DNA of 64,000 bases from Tolypocladium sp. Sup5 PDA-1 (Eukaryota > Ascomycota > Sordariomycetes > Hypocreales > Ophiocordycipitaceae): NCBI GenBank assembly GCA_000750105.3, contig JPHH03000004.1:620001-684000 (forward strand), in the 5' to 3' direction. This document shows, in pieces, positions 8,639 through 18,443 of this stretch. Position numbers and translations under genes: made by a program. The notes beneath the pieces were generated by a model. It made no database searches, was not told the origin of the DNA, and worked only from the letters and a program-made list of their open reading frames with translations. Position 1 is the first letter of the stretch. Each line of letters opens with the position of its first letter.

Positions 8639-11513
8639 TCAGCTCGGATCCCGATCCAGCTCCTCCGGCGCCTTCTTCACCCCATGACATTCCTCCTCCA
8701 GCACCTTCTTCACCCCATGCAATTCCTCAAGGTGGCCATCATTCTTCCCGCGACGACGTTCTGTATATCGTATAAAGTCAGCCTCGAGAGGACGAACGCT
8801 GGGGCGATGGGGCTTCCGGGCTTACCGCGTAATACCCGAGTTGCGGCCGTATACCTCTGGATCTCTTCCTTGTTGAGCACGCGCAGCACAATGATAAAGT
8901 CGTCGCGGACCTCGAACCGCTCCTTGCCTATCGTCAATGCCTCTGGGTTCACGAGGGTCCGGCTGATCTTGGTCCATCTTGCGCCGGGCGGTGCGCCGGG
9001 TTTGCCCTTGTCGTCGTCGTCGTCGTCCTTGTGAGGGGCAACGCCTTCTCTGATGGGGTTCGGTTCTTCGGGGAAGCGAGGCCTTGGTTGTTTCAAGATG
9101 CCTTTGAGCGGCTTCTCCTCTTCCGTGTATCGGGACTGTGTAGCGGCTTGTTCGTCGGGAGCAGTCGCCGACGCTGCGTCGCCCCCCTGGGTGCCGTCCG
9201 CTGCGGTCTTCCCGCCGTCAGTTTGGGACGGGCTTGGCCCATCTCTCATCTAGTACGGGTCGCGGGACAGTTGGGACCGCCGAAGCTTGGCCACGTTCTT
9301 TGAATCATCCCAAGGATCCCAATTCCGAGCAAGGTCAAGGTCAACATTGTCCGCGTTCTTTGAAACATCTAGATCCCGAGCAAGGTCATGCTGAGCAAGG
9401 CCACCCAGCCGAGTATACTCGTACTGGTCCTGCGCGATGCTGGGGGCCGGTTCATCCCCATGATCGGCTCTCTCGCCCGAGCGAGAATATTCCTCTTCGA
9501 ATGCAGCCTGCCGACGTCCCTTGCTCTGAAAACCAATAGGAATAGTTGATTTTTCACTTTGATAATCCACATCGAGTAGCGGGCCATCCCGGTCGAGATC
9601 GACATCGAAATGATCGAATAGTGGTTCATCGTCCCCATCGCTTTCCTGTTCAGGCTCCTCATCGAGTACCAGACTCTTCGCGAAGAAAACTTTCGGTGGG
9701 GGGCCTGGGTGGGTATAATAAGCGGAATTGGGGCTTACTGTCTGGATCCAATCTTGGGGGTCCATCTTCGCCTCGAGGAGATCGATGCTGTTGCCTTGCA
9801 GGGAAGGGAGTGCATCAACGTTGCGTACTGTATCTTGGAGTGGATTTGGTAAGCGTACTTGGCGTAGTAGATCTATGCTCTCGGTAAAGTTGTTGATTTC
9901 CCTTCCAATATGTGAAGACCTAGCAGGACTCGACGGGTATTCCAAAAAGTCGGATCCGTCAAATTCGGGCAGGGATGGAATAAGGTTTTCTGACACAGGA
10001 GTATCGTCATCCTCACTGGCCCGCGGAAGCGCAAAGATGGCGAGCTGTTCTTGGTGCATGGCCACATGCCTCTTGAATCGGCTCGCACTGACGGGCACAC
10101 TACCAGCACCGTCTGCTCTTTTCCCTCTGGGATCGGCTCTTAGGCAGAGGATATCTGCCCAATCATGGCAAAACGGGCAATCTTGAGCCAAGAATTCTGT
10201 CACTGCCTCACGGCCTGTGTCTTGAAGCATCTGTAGCCGGTCATCGGGAAATGGCCCATGAACTGCTTGAATATGTGCCCGGATGTCTCTCGACCTGAGC
10301 GGTCCGTTGCCGCACAAGCTGCAGCTGTATCGGGATCTATGCTCCCTTAATTCGTGCTCGAACCACGAGTCTCGGTCCCCGAATAGTTCGGCGTCGCATG
10401 CTTCTTTGCCGAGCGTGCACACGTAGGGTTTGAGATCGCGGAACGCGTGGATGCTAATGAATGCGGGCGGAGCTGGTTAGAATAGTCCAACGTATAAGGG
10501 GGATTCGTTCAACGTCTAGGGGCTGACTACACTCACCGCCAGGACTTTTCAGTTTGAAATGATTGAAGGGTGAAGCATATCGGACATTCGAATGGCTGGT
10601 CATCCTTGGATAAATCGGCTAGAGCGGGGAGTTTGAGGGCTGACAGTGCCTCGGTCGCGGTCGAAGCGCTCATGAGAGAAACCGCGTCGTCTGCTTCTTC
10701 GCCATGATGCGGTACGAACGTGGTTGCTTTGCTCGACAGTCCCTCCGTGCGGGTAGCAGCAACGTCCCCATCTTCAACATCCTCGGCCCCCAGCCGAGTC
10801 CGATGGTCCCGGCAGGACTTGATAAACTGCCTCCGTTTGGCAATACTGCCGCCCAGGCGGGCAGATAACCAATCGTATTTGATCTTGGGATGCTTCTGTC
10901 TGACGTAGTCAACGTCGAAGAAGGCAGGAAACGTGAGATCGGTGGCCTGGAGCGCTCGCTTGAACCGGTCACGAGGGGTCGATTTGCGAACAAGCATCCC
11001 TATCCGGAAAAGAGAGCTGATGCTTTGAGAGATGACCTCTATGATCATATGTGCCTCGTCTGATGCTTCGTCTGATGCCCCCTCTAGGGTTGCTTCTTGC
11101 CCACCAGAATTGTCGTCGCTGACATCTATGTCGAATGTCATATCGCGGTTTGGACTTGTTCCCTTGACGATGTTGGCCACTGTATCGTCTTCTGTGAGAA
11201 ACTGTAACAAATGCAGGATATGCGCACACATACAATCTTCAAGTGCTTCGGTTATCTCATCCAATTGCCGGCATATGTGCTTTCGGATATCGTCCGCTGC
11301 TGCGAGCCGATGGTCCAGCGACAACTTGGTCTTTGCGCCTCGCATCGCACCCAAATTGCCGGCCCATAGTGTGAACCTTTCTAGGGCGTCCGTAACTATT
11401 GCCTCCGTAACTATAGCAGGTGACGGGTCTATGTCTTGCTTCTCGCGTATATGCGATATTAGATATAGCATATGTTGTCGAACATTGCGACTCTTCTCGG
11501 CGATGCTCTCCAT
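8639..11513 (-). CDS. acuF-like C2H2 zinc-finger protein, interrupted by an in-frame TAG
   Basis: Member of the large fungal family annotated 'oxidoreductase acuF-like, C2H2 type zinc-finger'; biochemical role unknown. Exons on minus: 11513-10537, 10453-8826 and 8760-8639 (909 codons including two stops). Introns are 10454-10536 (GTGAGT...ATTAG) and 8761-8825 (GTAAGC...TACAG). The N-terminal third is helical; zinc-finger-like Cys/His clusters begin at CPICF near the end of exon 1 and continue through exon 2 (CSLCG, CPFCHDW), followed by the family hallmark RHVAMHQEQLAIFALPR. The C-terminal part is acidic and repetitive, then the conserved tail with RWTKISRTLVNPEAL and RDDFIIVLRVL. A TAG at 9250-9252 lies in frame between two conserved halves and is followed directly by ATG. 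It is either a nonsense mutation, a sequencing error, or removed by a non-consensus intron. The start ATG at 11513 was chosen over one at 11585 because MESIAEKSRN begins the helical domain. Confidence 0.75.
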
Positions 11514-12020
11514 AGGAACGGTGAGGAAGGCAAGGAACGGGAAGAAACAAGAGGTATAGACAGCAAGATGAGGAATAGACAGCAAGATGAGGGGAGGCGA
11601 GGAATGGCAACGAAGAAGAGGAATGGCAAGGAATAAAAGAAATGCAAGGGAATATCAAGGGAGAAAAGAAAGATAAGAATAAGGCGAGGCCGTCTTTATG
11701 TCTTGGGCGGTAGTTAATTACTGAGTGCCGCATTGAACGTCGAGCTTCTTTCGATAATCGCCAGGATATATGAGGCTTCCTGGACACGGAGGCGCTCACC
11801 TGTGCGATGAACAGTCGCGGTTGATCCTTCCCCACGGTAGAGATGCATATCGACGCAGTTACCCCTCACCTTCCATGCACGTGGATGGATTTCAATTGGG
11901 CATGTGAGCATGCATGATGAGGCTGACGATGAGCGTGTTTTTACTCCATACTCCACATTCTCACAACGTCTCCCCATCCCAACCACCATCAGTGCCTCGC
12001 CTTTGCCCGCATCTTTCGAC
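11514..12020. promoter_or_regulatory. Divergent intergenic region, acuF-like and DUF7580 genes
   Basis: 507 bp between two divergent starts. The half next to the acuF-like gene (about 11520-11690) is strongly purine-rich on plus, so pyrimidine-rich upstream of the minus-strand gene. It contains an 18-base direct repeat beginning ATAGACAGCAAGATGA at 11556-11573 and 11575-11592. Confidence 0.5.
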
Positions 12021-13923
12021 ATGTCCGGCTTCGAAGTAGCCGGAATTGTCCTTGGGGCCTTCCCCCTCGCCATCACGGCCCTGGACAAGTACCGCGAGGT
12101 GGCGACGCGGCTCGGCCTCTTCTACAAGATCCGGCTCGAGTACAAAAAGTGCCGCGACGCGCTGGAGTTCCACCAGCTGACTTTCACGAGGCACTTGAGG
12201 CAGCTCCTGCTGCCCCTGGTAGTGGACGACGACAGGATTGCAGTGCTGCTGGCAGACCCCGGGGGAGACTGCTGGAGAGACCAGGCGGTTTCCGGCCTTT
12301 TGCAAAAGCGTCTCCAAGACTCCTTTGCGCTATATGTCAACTGTATTGAAGGGCTGGAGAGTGTCATGAAGGAGATTAACCGGGAACTGGCGGTTGACTC
12401 CGACGCTGTCCAAGAGAAAGTCAATGCTCCGGTAAGAACGCCCAAGTATAGAAGACTTTCCCGTGCTGAGTGCTGACACCCCGCGCAGATGGCATCAGCC
12501 AAAGAATCCATCCGGTCCGCTCTCAGCAAGCAAACAAGGACCTTTCAACTGTACAAGCTCAAGTTCAGCAACGGCGAAGCCGTCCGCAAGCGTCTCTTCG
12601 ACGAGCTCCAGGACTACAACGACAAGCTGGAGAAGCTGCTGGACTCGAGCGACAAGGACACGCGCCTGGTCCAGCAGCGGACCTCGGCGACCCAGTCCGC
12701 CGCCATTGACGCCGCGATCTGCGGGTTCTGGATCCGGGCGAGAGCCGTATTCAAGGCGCTGGCTGCGGCATGGAATTGCCGGTGCCAGCAGCACGGGACG
12801 AAGCTGCTGCTCCAGCACCGCACGAGCAAAAAGCCGGAATTCCAGGTCACGTTCACCAAGTTGGCTTCGTCGACATGGGAGGTTCGTAGAGCTAGGATAG
12901 CAGAGGGCATTGACCTGGTAGCGGCCGGCATAAATAAGAGCGTGACTCTCCTTGAGCACGTTCCGATCCGTCAGCCCGGCCGCTGCCAGAACACCCGCCC
13001 GGCCAAGTCCTCCCTCCGAGCAAAGAGCTTGACGACAACAACGACAGCAACCGTCAACGTTTCGTTTCTAAGGTCGGTGAATTTGAAAGGGCGGCGTAGA
13101 GCCTGAAACTAACTGTGGCAGACCTCCACCGTCCATCACCGTCACGGGCGTCCCGACCACTCCTCATCTAAGTGCAACTCAGCCGATATCCAACCTCTGT
13201 TCCGCGCTCGACCAGCCCGAGGGCTCGTGCTGTGGTTATCTTTCAGACGACGACTGCCGATACTACGTGTATTCTGTAAACTGCCAGAGCGCGAAGACCG
13301 TCCCCTCGGTGACCCTTGGCCAGATACTCGGCGGCGGCGTTCTCCCCCGGCCGACGCGCACCCAGCGGTACAATATCTCACTGATCGTGGCGTCCTCCTT
13401 CCTGCAGCTCCTGGACTCTCCCTGGATGCCGACCACGTTTAACAAGACGGACATTGTGTTCCTCGCCGATCTCAGCGACCCAAATGTCTTCATTTTGGAC
13501 CAACCGCATATAAGTCGAGATTTCGCGGCTAGCCCCAAGGGCACACCATCGGGATCGATGCAACAGGGGCCCAATTTCACAGACGCCTTGGACCACCTAG
13601 GAATCATACTCCTGGAGCTCTGTTTCGGGACCATCCTCGAGGGGCAGCCGTGCCGGAAGAGCTGGCCGGATGGAGCAAACGAGAGGGAAAGGGCCGTGTT
13701 TGACGTCATGGCGGCCCGGAACTGGCAGTGCCACGTCAACGAGGAGGCAGGGCTGGACTACGCCGAGGCAGTTGGGTGGTGCCTGGGGGGGAACCGGAGC
13801 GCCGTGCCGGAGAGGTGGAGGCAGGATATGCTCCAGAAGGTGATACAGCCTCTGCAGCGATGTCTTGATTACCTGGCAGGTTCGGGGGTCGCAGCCAACT
13901 CATACGGCGTCAAAAGATCATGA
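12021..13923 (+). CDS. DUF7580-type fungal protein with degenerate kinase-like C-terminus
   Basis: Exons 12021-12431, 12489-13072 and 13122-13923 give 598 residues. The splice sites (GTAAGA...GCGCAG; GTCGGT...TGGCAG with branch site AACTAAC) were fixed by frame continuity. The N-terminus (MSGFEVAGIVLGAFPLAITA) is a hydrophobic helix like those starting many fungal N-terminal helical signalling modules. The middle is helical and charged. The C-terminal half has the DUF7580 signatures: CCGYL, GQILGGG, a LIVASSFLQLLDSPW helix, and LGIILLELCFG, which resembles the F-helix region of protein kinases. I see no catalytic HRD or DFG, so any kinase fold is probably inactive (inference). Function is unknown. 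It shares a divergent promoter region with the acuF-like gene. Confidence 0.82.
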
Positions 13924-14130
13924 GGGTACTCGGTATGGGAAGAGACTCTGAACATCTGAATGCAGCCAAGACTCTGGGGTCATGAGTACATATAATTAGG
14001 CAAACTATGTGAGTTTCCTAACCGATTGAGCACTCTGCTGGGTCAACTTCGATTATGTATTCTTCCATACCAAGCTACAAAATGCCACTTTCTAATAAAT
14101 GGTATTACCTGACAGAGCAAAGGTTATGCC

Positions 14131-16578
14131 CTAAAACCGCCAGCTCGGCGGCCTGTCCTCTGGCTTGGTCCCCCACGTCGACTCCTCCGTCCCGAGCACC
14201 AGCTCCAGCGTCCACCCCTCGGTGAAGAACTCGTGCCCGATCCACGACTTGGTCCACTCCCTGCCATTCACCGTCGCCCTCTGGATATGCAGGTTCCCGT
14301 ACTTCGGGTCGAAGCCCACATTGCGGATGGTCGCCGTCTTGCCCGTTAGGGGGCTGCGGACGCTCAGCTCCTCGAAAAAGGGCGGGCTGATGAGGTACAC
14401 GTTCTGGCCGGCGACGGGGAAGAGCCCCATGACGGAGAAGAAGAGGAAGGCGCCCATGGCCCCGGAGTCGTCGTTGCCGGGCAGGCCGCCGGGGCTGGCG
14501 TTGAAGGCGGCGGGGACGTAGGTGTGGATGCGCTGGGCCGAGAGCGAGGGCCGGCCGGCGTAGTGGTAGAGGAAGACGGTGAGGAAGACGGGCTCGTTGG
14601 AGATGTCGGCGAGGCCGCTGGTGTGGAAGAAGTCGAGGCGCGAGATGAAGGCGTCGTCGCCGCCGACGAGGGAGATGAGGGATGAGACGGCGTGGGGCAC
14701 GAAGCTGAGCAGTCAGGCATGCCGAACATGGGCATCGGGATGGTGAAGCCGCACTCACAACAGGTACTGCCAGATGCTGGCCTCAAACGTCTCGCTCGGG
14801 TTCGACGTCAGGGAGCAGAAGCCCGCGAGCGCCGAACACGCAATCGGGTCCTGGAACCCCCACGTGCCGTTCATGTACTTTGGCTGGAAGAAGCCCCTGA
14901 AGCCGGTATCCCTGCCCCTGACGACCGACGTCTGGTCCTCGCGCCACAGGTTCCGCCAGTTCATGCTGCGGCGCATGTACTTGCCCTGCTCGTCCGCCCT
15001 GCCCATGCCGCCCGCCAGCGTCGCGAGGCAGAAGTCGTCGTACGCGTACTCGAGCGTGCGCGACACGCTGCGCGAGTTGGTGCCGAAGCCGAGCGGGTCG
15101 AAGTCGAGGTAGGGGATGTAGCCGAGCGCGTGCCAGCTCTGCAGGCCGCCGCGGCCGTGGAAGGACCACTCGCGCGGCTCGCGCTCGGCGTCGGCGGCGA
15201 CGGCGGCCAGGGCGAGCCCCCAGTCGATGCCGCTGGCGCTGAGGTTCTTGACGTAGGCGTCGGCGATGATTATATCAGCGTTGGAACCGCCCTGCGTCCA
15301 GCCATTGCACATACTCATGTGGCAGTCGGGCAGCCAGCCCTCGTGCGTGTACATGTCGAGCAGGGACTGCACCATCTGCGTCTGGGCGCGCGGGTCGACG
15401 ATGGTGAGGAGGGGGTGCTGCGCGCGGAAGCTGTCCCAGATGCTGCCATGGGTCAGCCCAAGAGCAATGCTCATCAAGTCAGGGGTGATGCCCCCCTACC
15501 AGTAGAAGGAGTCAAAGTACGGGCGCCCCGTGTCCCAGTGCGGGTTCTCGCCCGTGTAGTTTTGCGGCGAGATCATGTTCCTGTACGCGCCGCTCCAGAA
15601 GCTCTTGACCAGGTCCTGCGTCGCGCCGCCGCCCCTGATGCGGATGGGGCTCAGCTTCTCGCGCCACGCGTCCTTGGCCGCCGCGACGAGCCCGTCAAAG
15701 TCGGCCAGCGGGTCGGGGATCTCCCTCTCGGCGCCGCGGCACGCCTGCTCGGCGCTCTTGAAGCTGAGGCCCACGCGCGCCGTGACGCTGTTCCCGTTGA
15801 AGCGCGCGAAGCCGCCGCCCTCGAGGTAGAAGAGGTTGAAGCCGCGCGTGAGGGACACGCGCTTGGGCTCCGTGCCCGCGCGGCTGTTGACCCAGACGCC
15901 CGTGTCGAAGACGTCGGCGCCGAAGAAGTCGACGCAGACGTGCAGCGCGTACGAGCCCGCGCCGAAGCTGGGCAGGAAGGTGCCGTTGCCGACCATGCGG
16001 CCCGAGTGCGCGTCGACGCTGACGGACGCGTTCTGCCGGCTCTGCCACAGGTCCGTGAGGTCGAGCAGGATGAGCGGATGCAGGCTCTTGTTGCCCGGCG
16101 GGAACGTGAAGCGGTACAGCGCCGCGTGCTGCGAGACGGCCATGTCCGCCCCCACCCCGTTCTCCAGCTCAATGGCGAAGCGGCCCGGCTCGGCCCTCAC
16201 GCTGCCGTTCTTGTAGCGCACCTTGCGGTCCCCGATGCGGAAGCGGCAGTTGTTCAGCTCGTCGCCCTCGCACAGCTGCGGGAACAGCGGGAAGTTGCCC
16301 AGGCTCGGGTTCCCGCCGGTGCCGCTGTCGTGCACGCCCGAGAAGCCGGTGACGTTGCTGCCGTCGAGCCCGAAGCCGCCCGTGTTCTGGCCGTCGACGT
16401 CGGCGACGGCCTTGGCGAGCCCGTACGGCAGCGTCGCGCCGGCGAAGACGTTGCCGCCGTTGGTAGTGCCGATGAGGGGGTCCACGAAGCGGAGGGGATC
16501 GCATTTGGCGCCCGTGGCGGCGAGGGCCAGGGCCAGGGCCAGGGCCAGGGGGAGGGCGAGGAGGTGGTGGGTGCGCAT
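14131..16578 (-). CDS. Secreted GH92 alpha-1,2-mannosidase
   Basis: Exo-acting, calcium-dependent mannosidase that trims alpha-1,2-linked mannose from N-glycans or mannan, acting outside the cell. Exons on minus: 16578-15500, 15442-14759 and 14704-14131, giving 778 residues, the usual size. Both joins restore family motifs: FDSFYC|IWDSFRAQHP and SIWQYLF|FVPH. A signal peptide (MRTHHLLALPLALALALALA) precedes the mature start near FVDPLIGT. Other hallmarks are GGNVFAGATLPYGLAK, WSGAYRNM, EYAYDDFCLA and the acidic catalytic/calcium region PGNDDSGAMG followed by FPVAGQNVYL. Several NxS/T sites support secretion. The signal-peptide LALALA is encoded by a short GGGCCA tandem repeat near 16525-16555. 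The opposite strand carries a long stop-free frame caused by high GC, which is not a gene. Confidence 0.95.
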
Positions 16579-17364
16579 CGCGGGATGGTTGTGCGTGGTG
16601 TTTTTGGCGCCGCGCTCGACTGGGTATCACAACACGGCGACGACACCACGGGGGTGTAAGTCTGCGAGGGTTAAAAGTCAAACCAAGGCCGCACCAGCAA
16701 CTCCCGCGGCGATGGGCCTCCTTATCATCGATTCATCAGGCCCAACGTCCCAGCGCGGGGAAACACTCGGGCGATTGCGCAGCGGTGAGCGCTGGCCTCC
16801 CCCCCCGGGCCGCTCAGTGCAACCCCGAGCGCATCCATCCCAATGCCCTACATAGTCGTGTGACGGCGACTGCAGAAAAAAGTGTGTTGTTCTCGCCAGG
16901 GACGGCATCCAACAAGACGCGGGCTGCCTATGACGTGCCGTCAGACAAGCTTGGGGCTCCGAGAAGCCAATCGAGATGACCCCCATGTTCCACCCCCGCT
17001 TCCGTTCGGGATTCGGCTGCGGGTCGACCAGGGGGTTCGGCAGACGACAAGCCTCGAGCCACGGGAGGGCTTCAGGAACGCGTATGTACCGATTTATGGA
17101 GGGACACTGATATCGGTCAGCTTTTGAATTCATCCATGGCAAGGCTTCATCTTGCCTGGCAGAGTCTGGTACGGCCGGGCCGATGGGAGGAGTGCGCTGC
17201 AGCCCTCATGGGCCACCTCTATTTTACAACCGTAGACTCACTGACCCAAGTCCGATGCCGCCAGCCTTACCTTTTACTAGATCCCCAGAAACCCCCGAGA
17301 CGCAAATTGCCGTGCCCGACCAGAGACATCAAAACCCTTTACCCGTCCGCTCGATCCCCAAACG
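16579..17364. other. Intergenic, GH92 promoter side
   Basis: Promoter of the minus-strand GH92 gene and 3' flank of the sirtuin gene. I see no gene, RNA or strong repeat. Confidence 0.55.
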
Positions 17365-18443
17365 TCACCCCTTTTTAAACTCCCCGTCCTCCTGCATCGT
17401 CCCGATCACGGGCTCCAGCAGCAGCGGCAGGCACTCGGCCGCGTCCCTGCCAAACGCAAAGTCGCCGGGCTGGATCTTGTACAGCTCCGTCTCGTCCTCG
17501 GCCTCCGGGTTGATGGTCGCGATGCGCGCCCCGTGCAGCTTGGCCCGGGAGATGTAGCCCGCCGCGGGCCACACCTGCGCCGACGTGCCCACCACCAGCA
17601 TGAGGTCCTGTGGCATGGGGTAAGCAGGCCGTGTGTGTGGTGTGTGACGAGACATCTCAACGCGTTCAGACCTACCACTTTGCCATTGTTCATCCACTCG
17701 TTGATGCCCGTCATCATGTCCTCGTCCAGCTCCTCCCCGAACCACACCACCCCGGGCCGCTGCAAGCCCGCCTTGCACTTCGGGCACGTCGGCAGCTCCT
17801 CTTCGGGGATGTGCTTGATGCGGTGGTACGGGTCCAGCAGCGGCAGGACCTCGCCCGCCGGCGGGTCCTCCGAGGCCGGGGCCAGCGGCGGGCAGAAGGG
17901 GTCGTCGCAGTTGTCGTGCTGTATCCAGTCGCAGTCGTCGGAGCTGCACTTGATGTCGAACAGGGAGCCGTGCAAGCTCCGGAGCTGTTCCGGGGGGTGA
18001 CCTGCTCGTTGCGAGAGATCTATAAGAGGGAGAAGGTCCCCATATCAGCGACAGGCACCCTGACACAAGCGTCCCAATTGCAGCACACGGATCGGCAGCC
18101 GGCCGAGGAGATCCAACTGCTTACTGTCAACATTCTGCGTCAGACACAAGAAATCCTTGTTCTCCCTCGCCAGCGCCGCCAGCGCCCGGTGCGCCGGGTT
18201 GGGCCGCGCCCGCAGGCACGCGTGGCGCCTGTAGCCGTAGAACAGCCACACCATGCCCGGGTCCGTCTGGAAGGCGCGCATCGTGGCCAGCTTGGTCGCG
18301 TCGTGGCTCCGCCAGTAGCCGCCGGCGCCGCGAAACGTCGGCAGCCCGGACGAGGCCGACAGGCCGGCCCCACAGAGGGCGAGCACCCGGCGGCTGGACC
18401 GGAGCACCTCGTGGAAGCTCTCGACGTCGTTGTGGGGCGCCAT
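17365..18443 (-). CDS. SIRT5-class NAD-dependent protein deacylase (sirtuin)
   Basis: Removes acyl groups from lysine using NAD. Exons on minus: 18443-18125, 18019-17676 and 17607-17365 (301 residues); joins give TQNVD|NLSQRAGH and NNGKV|DLMLVVGTSAQV. Visible motifs: NAD-binding GAGLSASSGLPTFRG at 25-39, TQNVD at 102-106, catalytic His123 in LHGS, and zinc cysteines 131, 136, 185 and 188. Tyr69 and Arg72 in FYGYRR match the Tyr-x-x-Arg pair that makes SIRT5-class enzymes prefer succinyl, malonyl or glutaryl groups, so that specificity is predicted. The frame is open upstream to an ATG at 18704; that extension is rich in Arg and poor in acidic residues, like a mitochondrial presequence, so a longer mitochondrial form of about 388 residues is possible. 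Confidence 0.93.

Noticed and set aside
14692..16659. A 655-codon open frame on the plus strand
   Set aside because: It lies antisense to the GH92 gene and is rich in Arg, Ala and Val with no domain. It is a by-product of high GC at third positions of the real gene.
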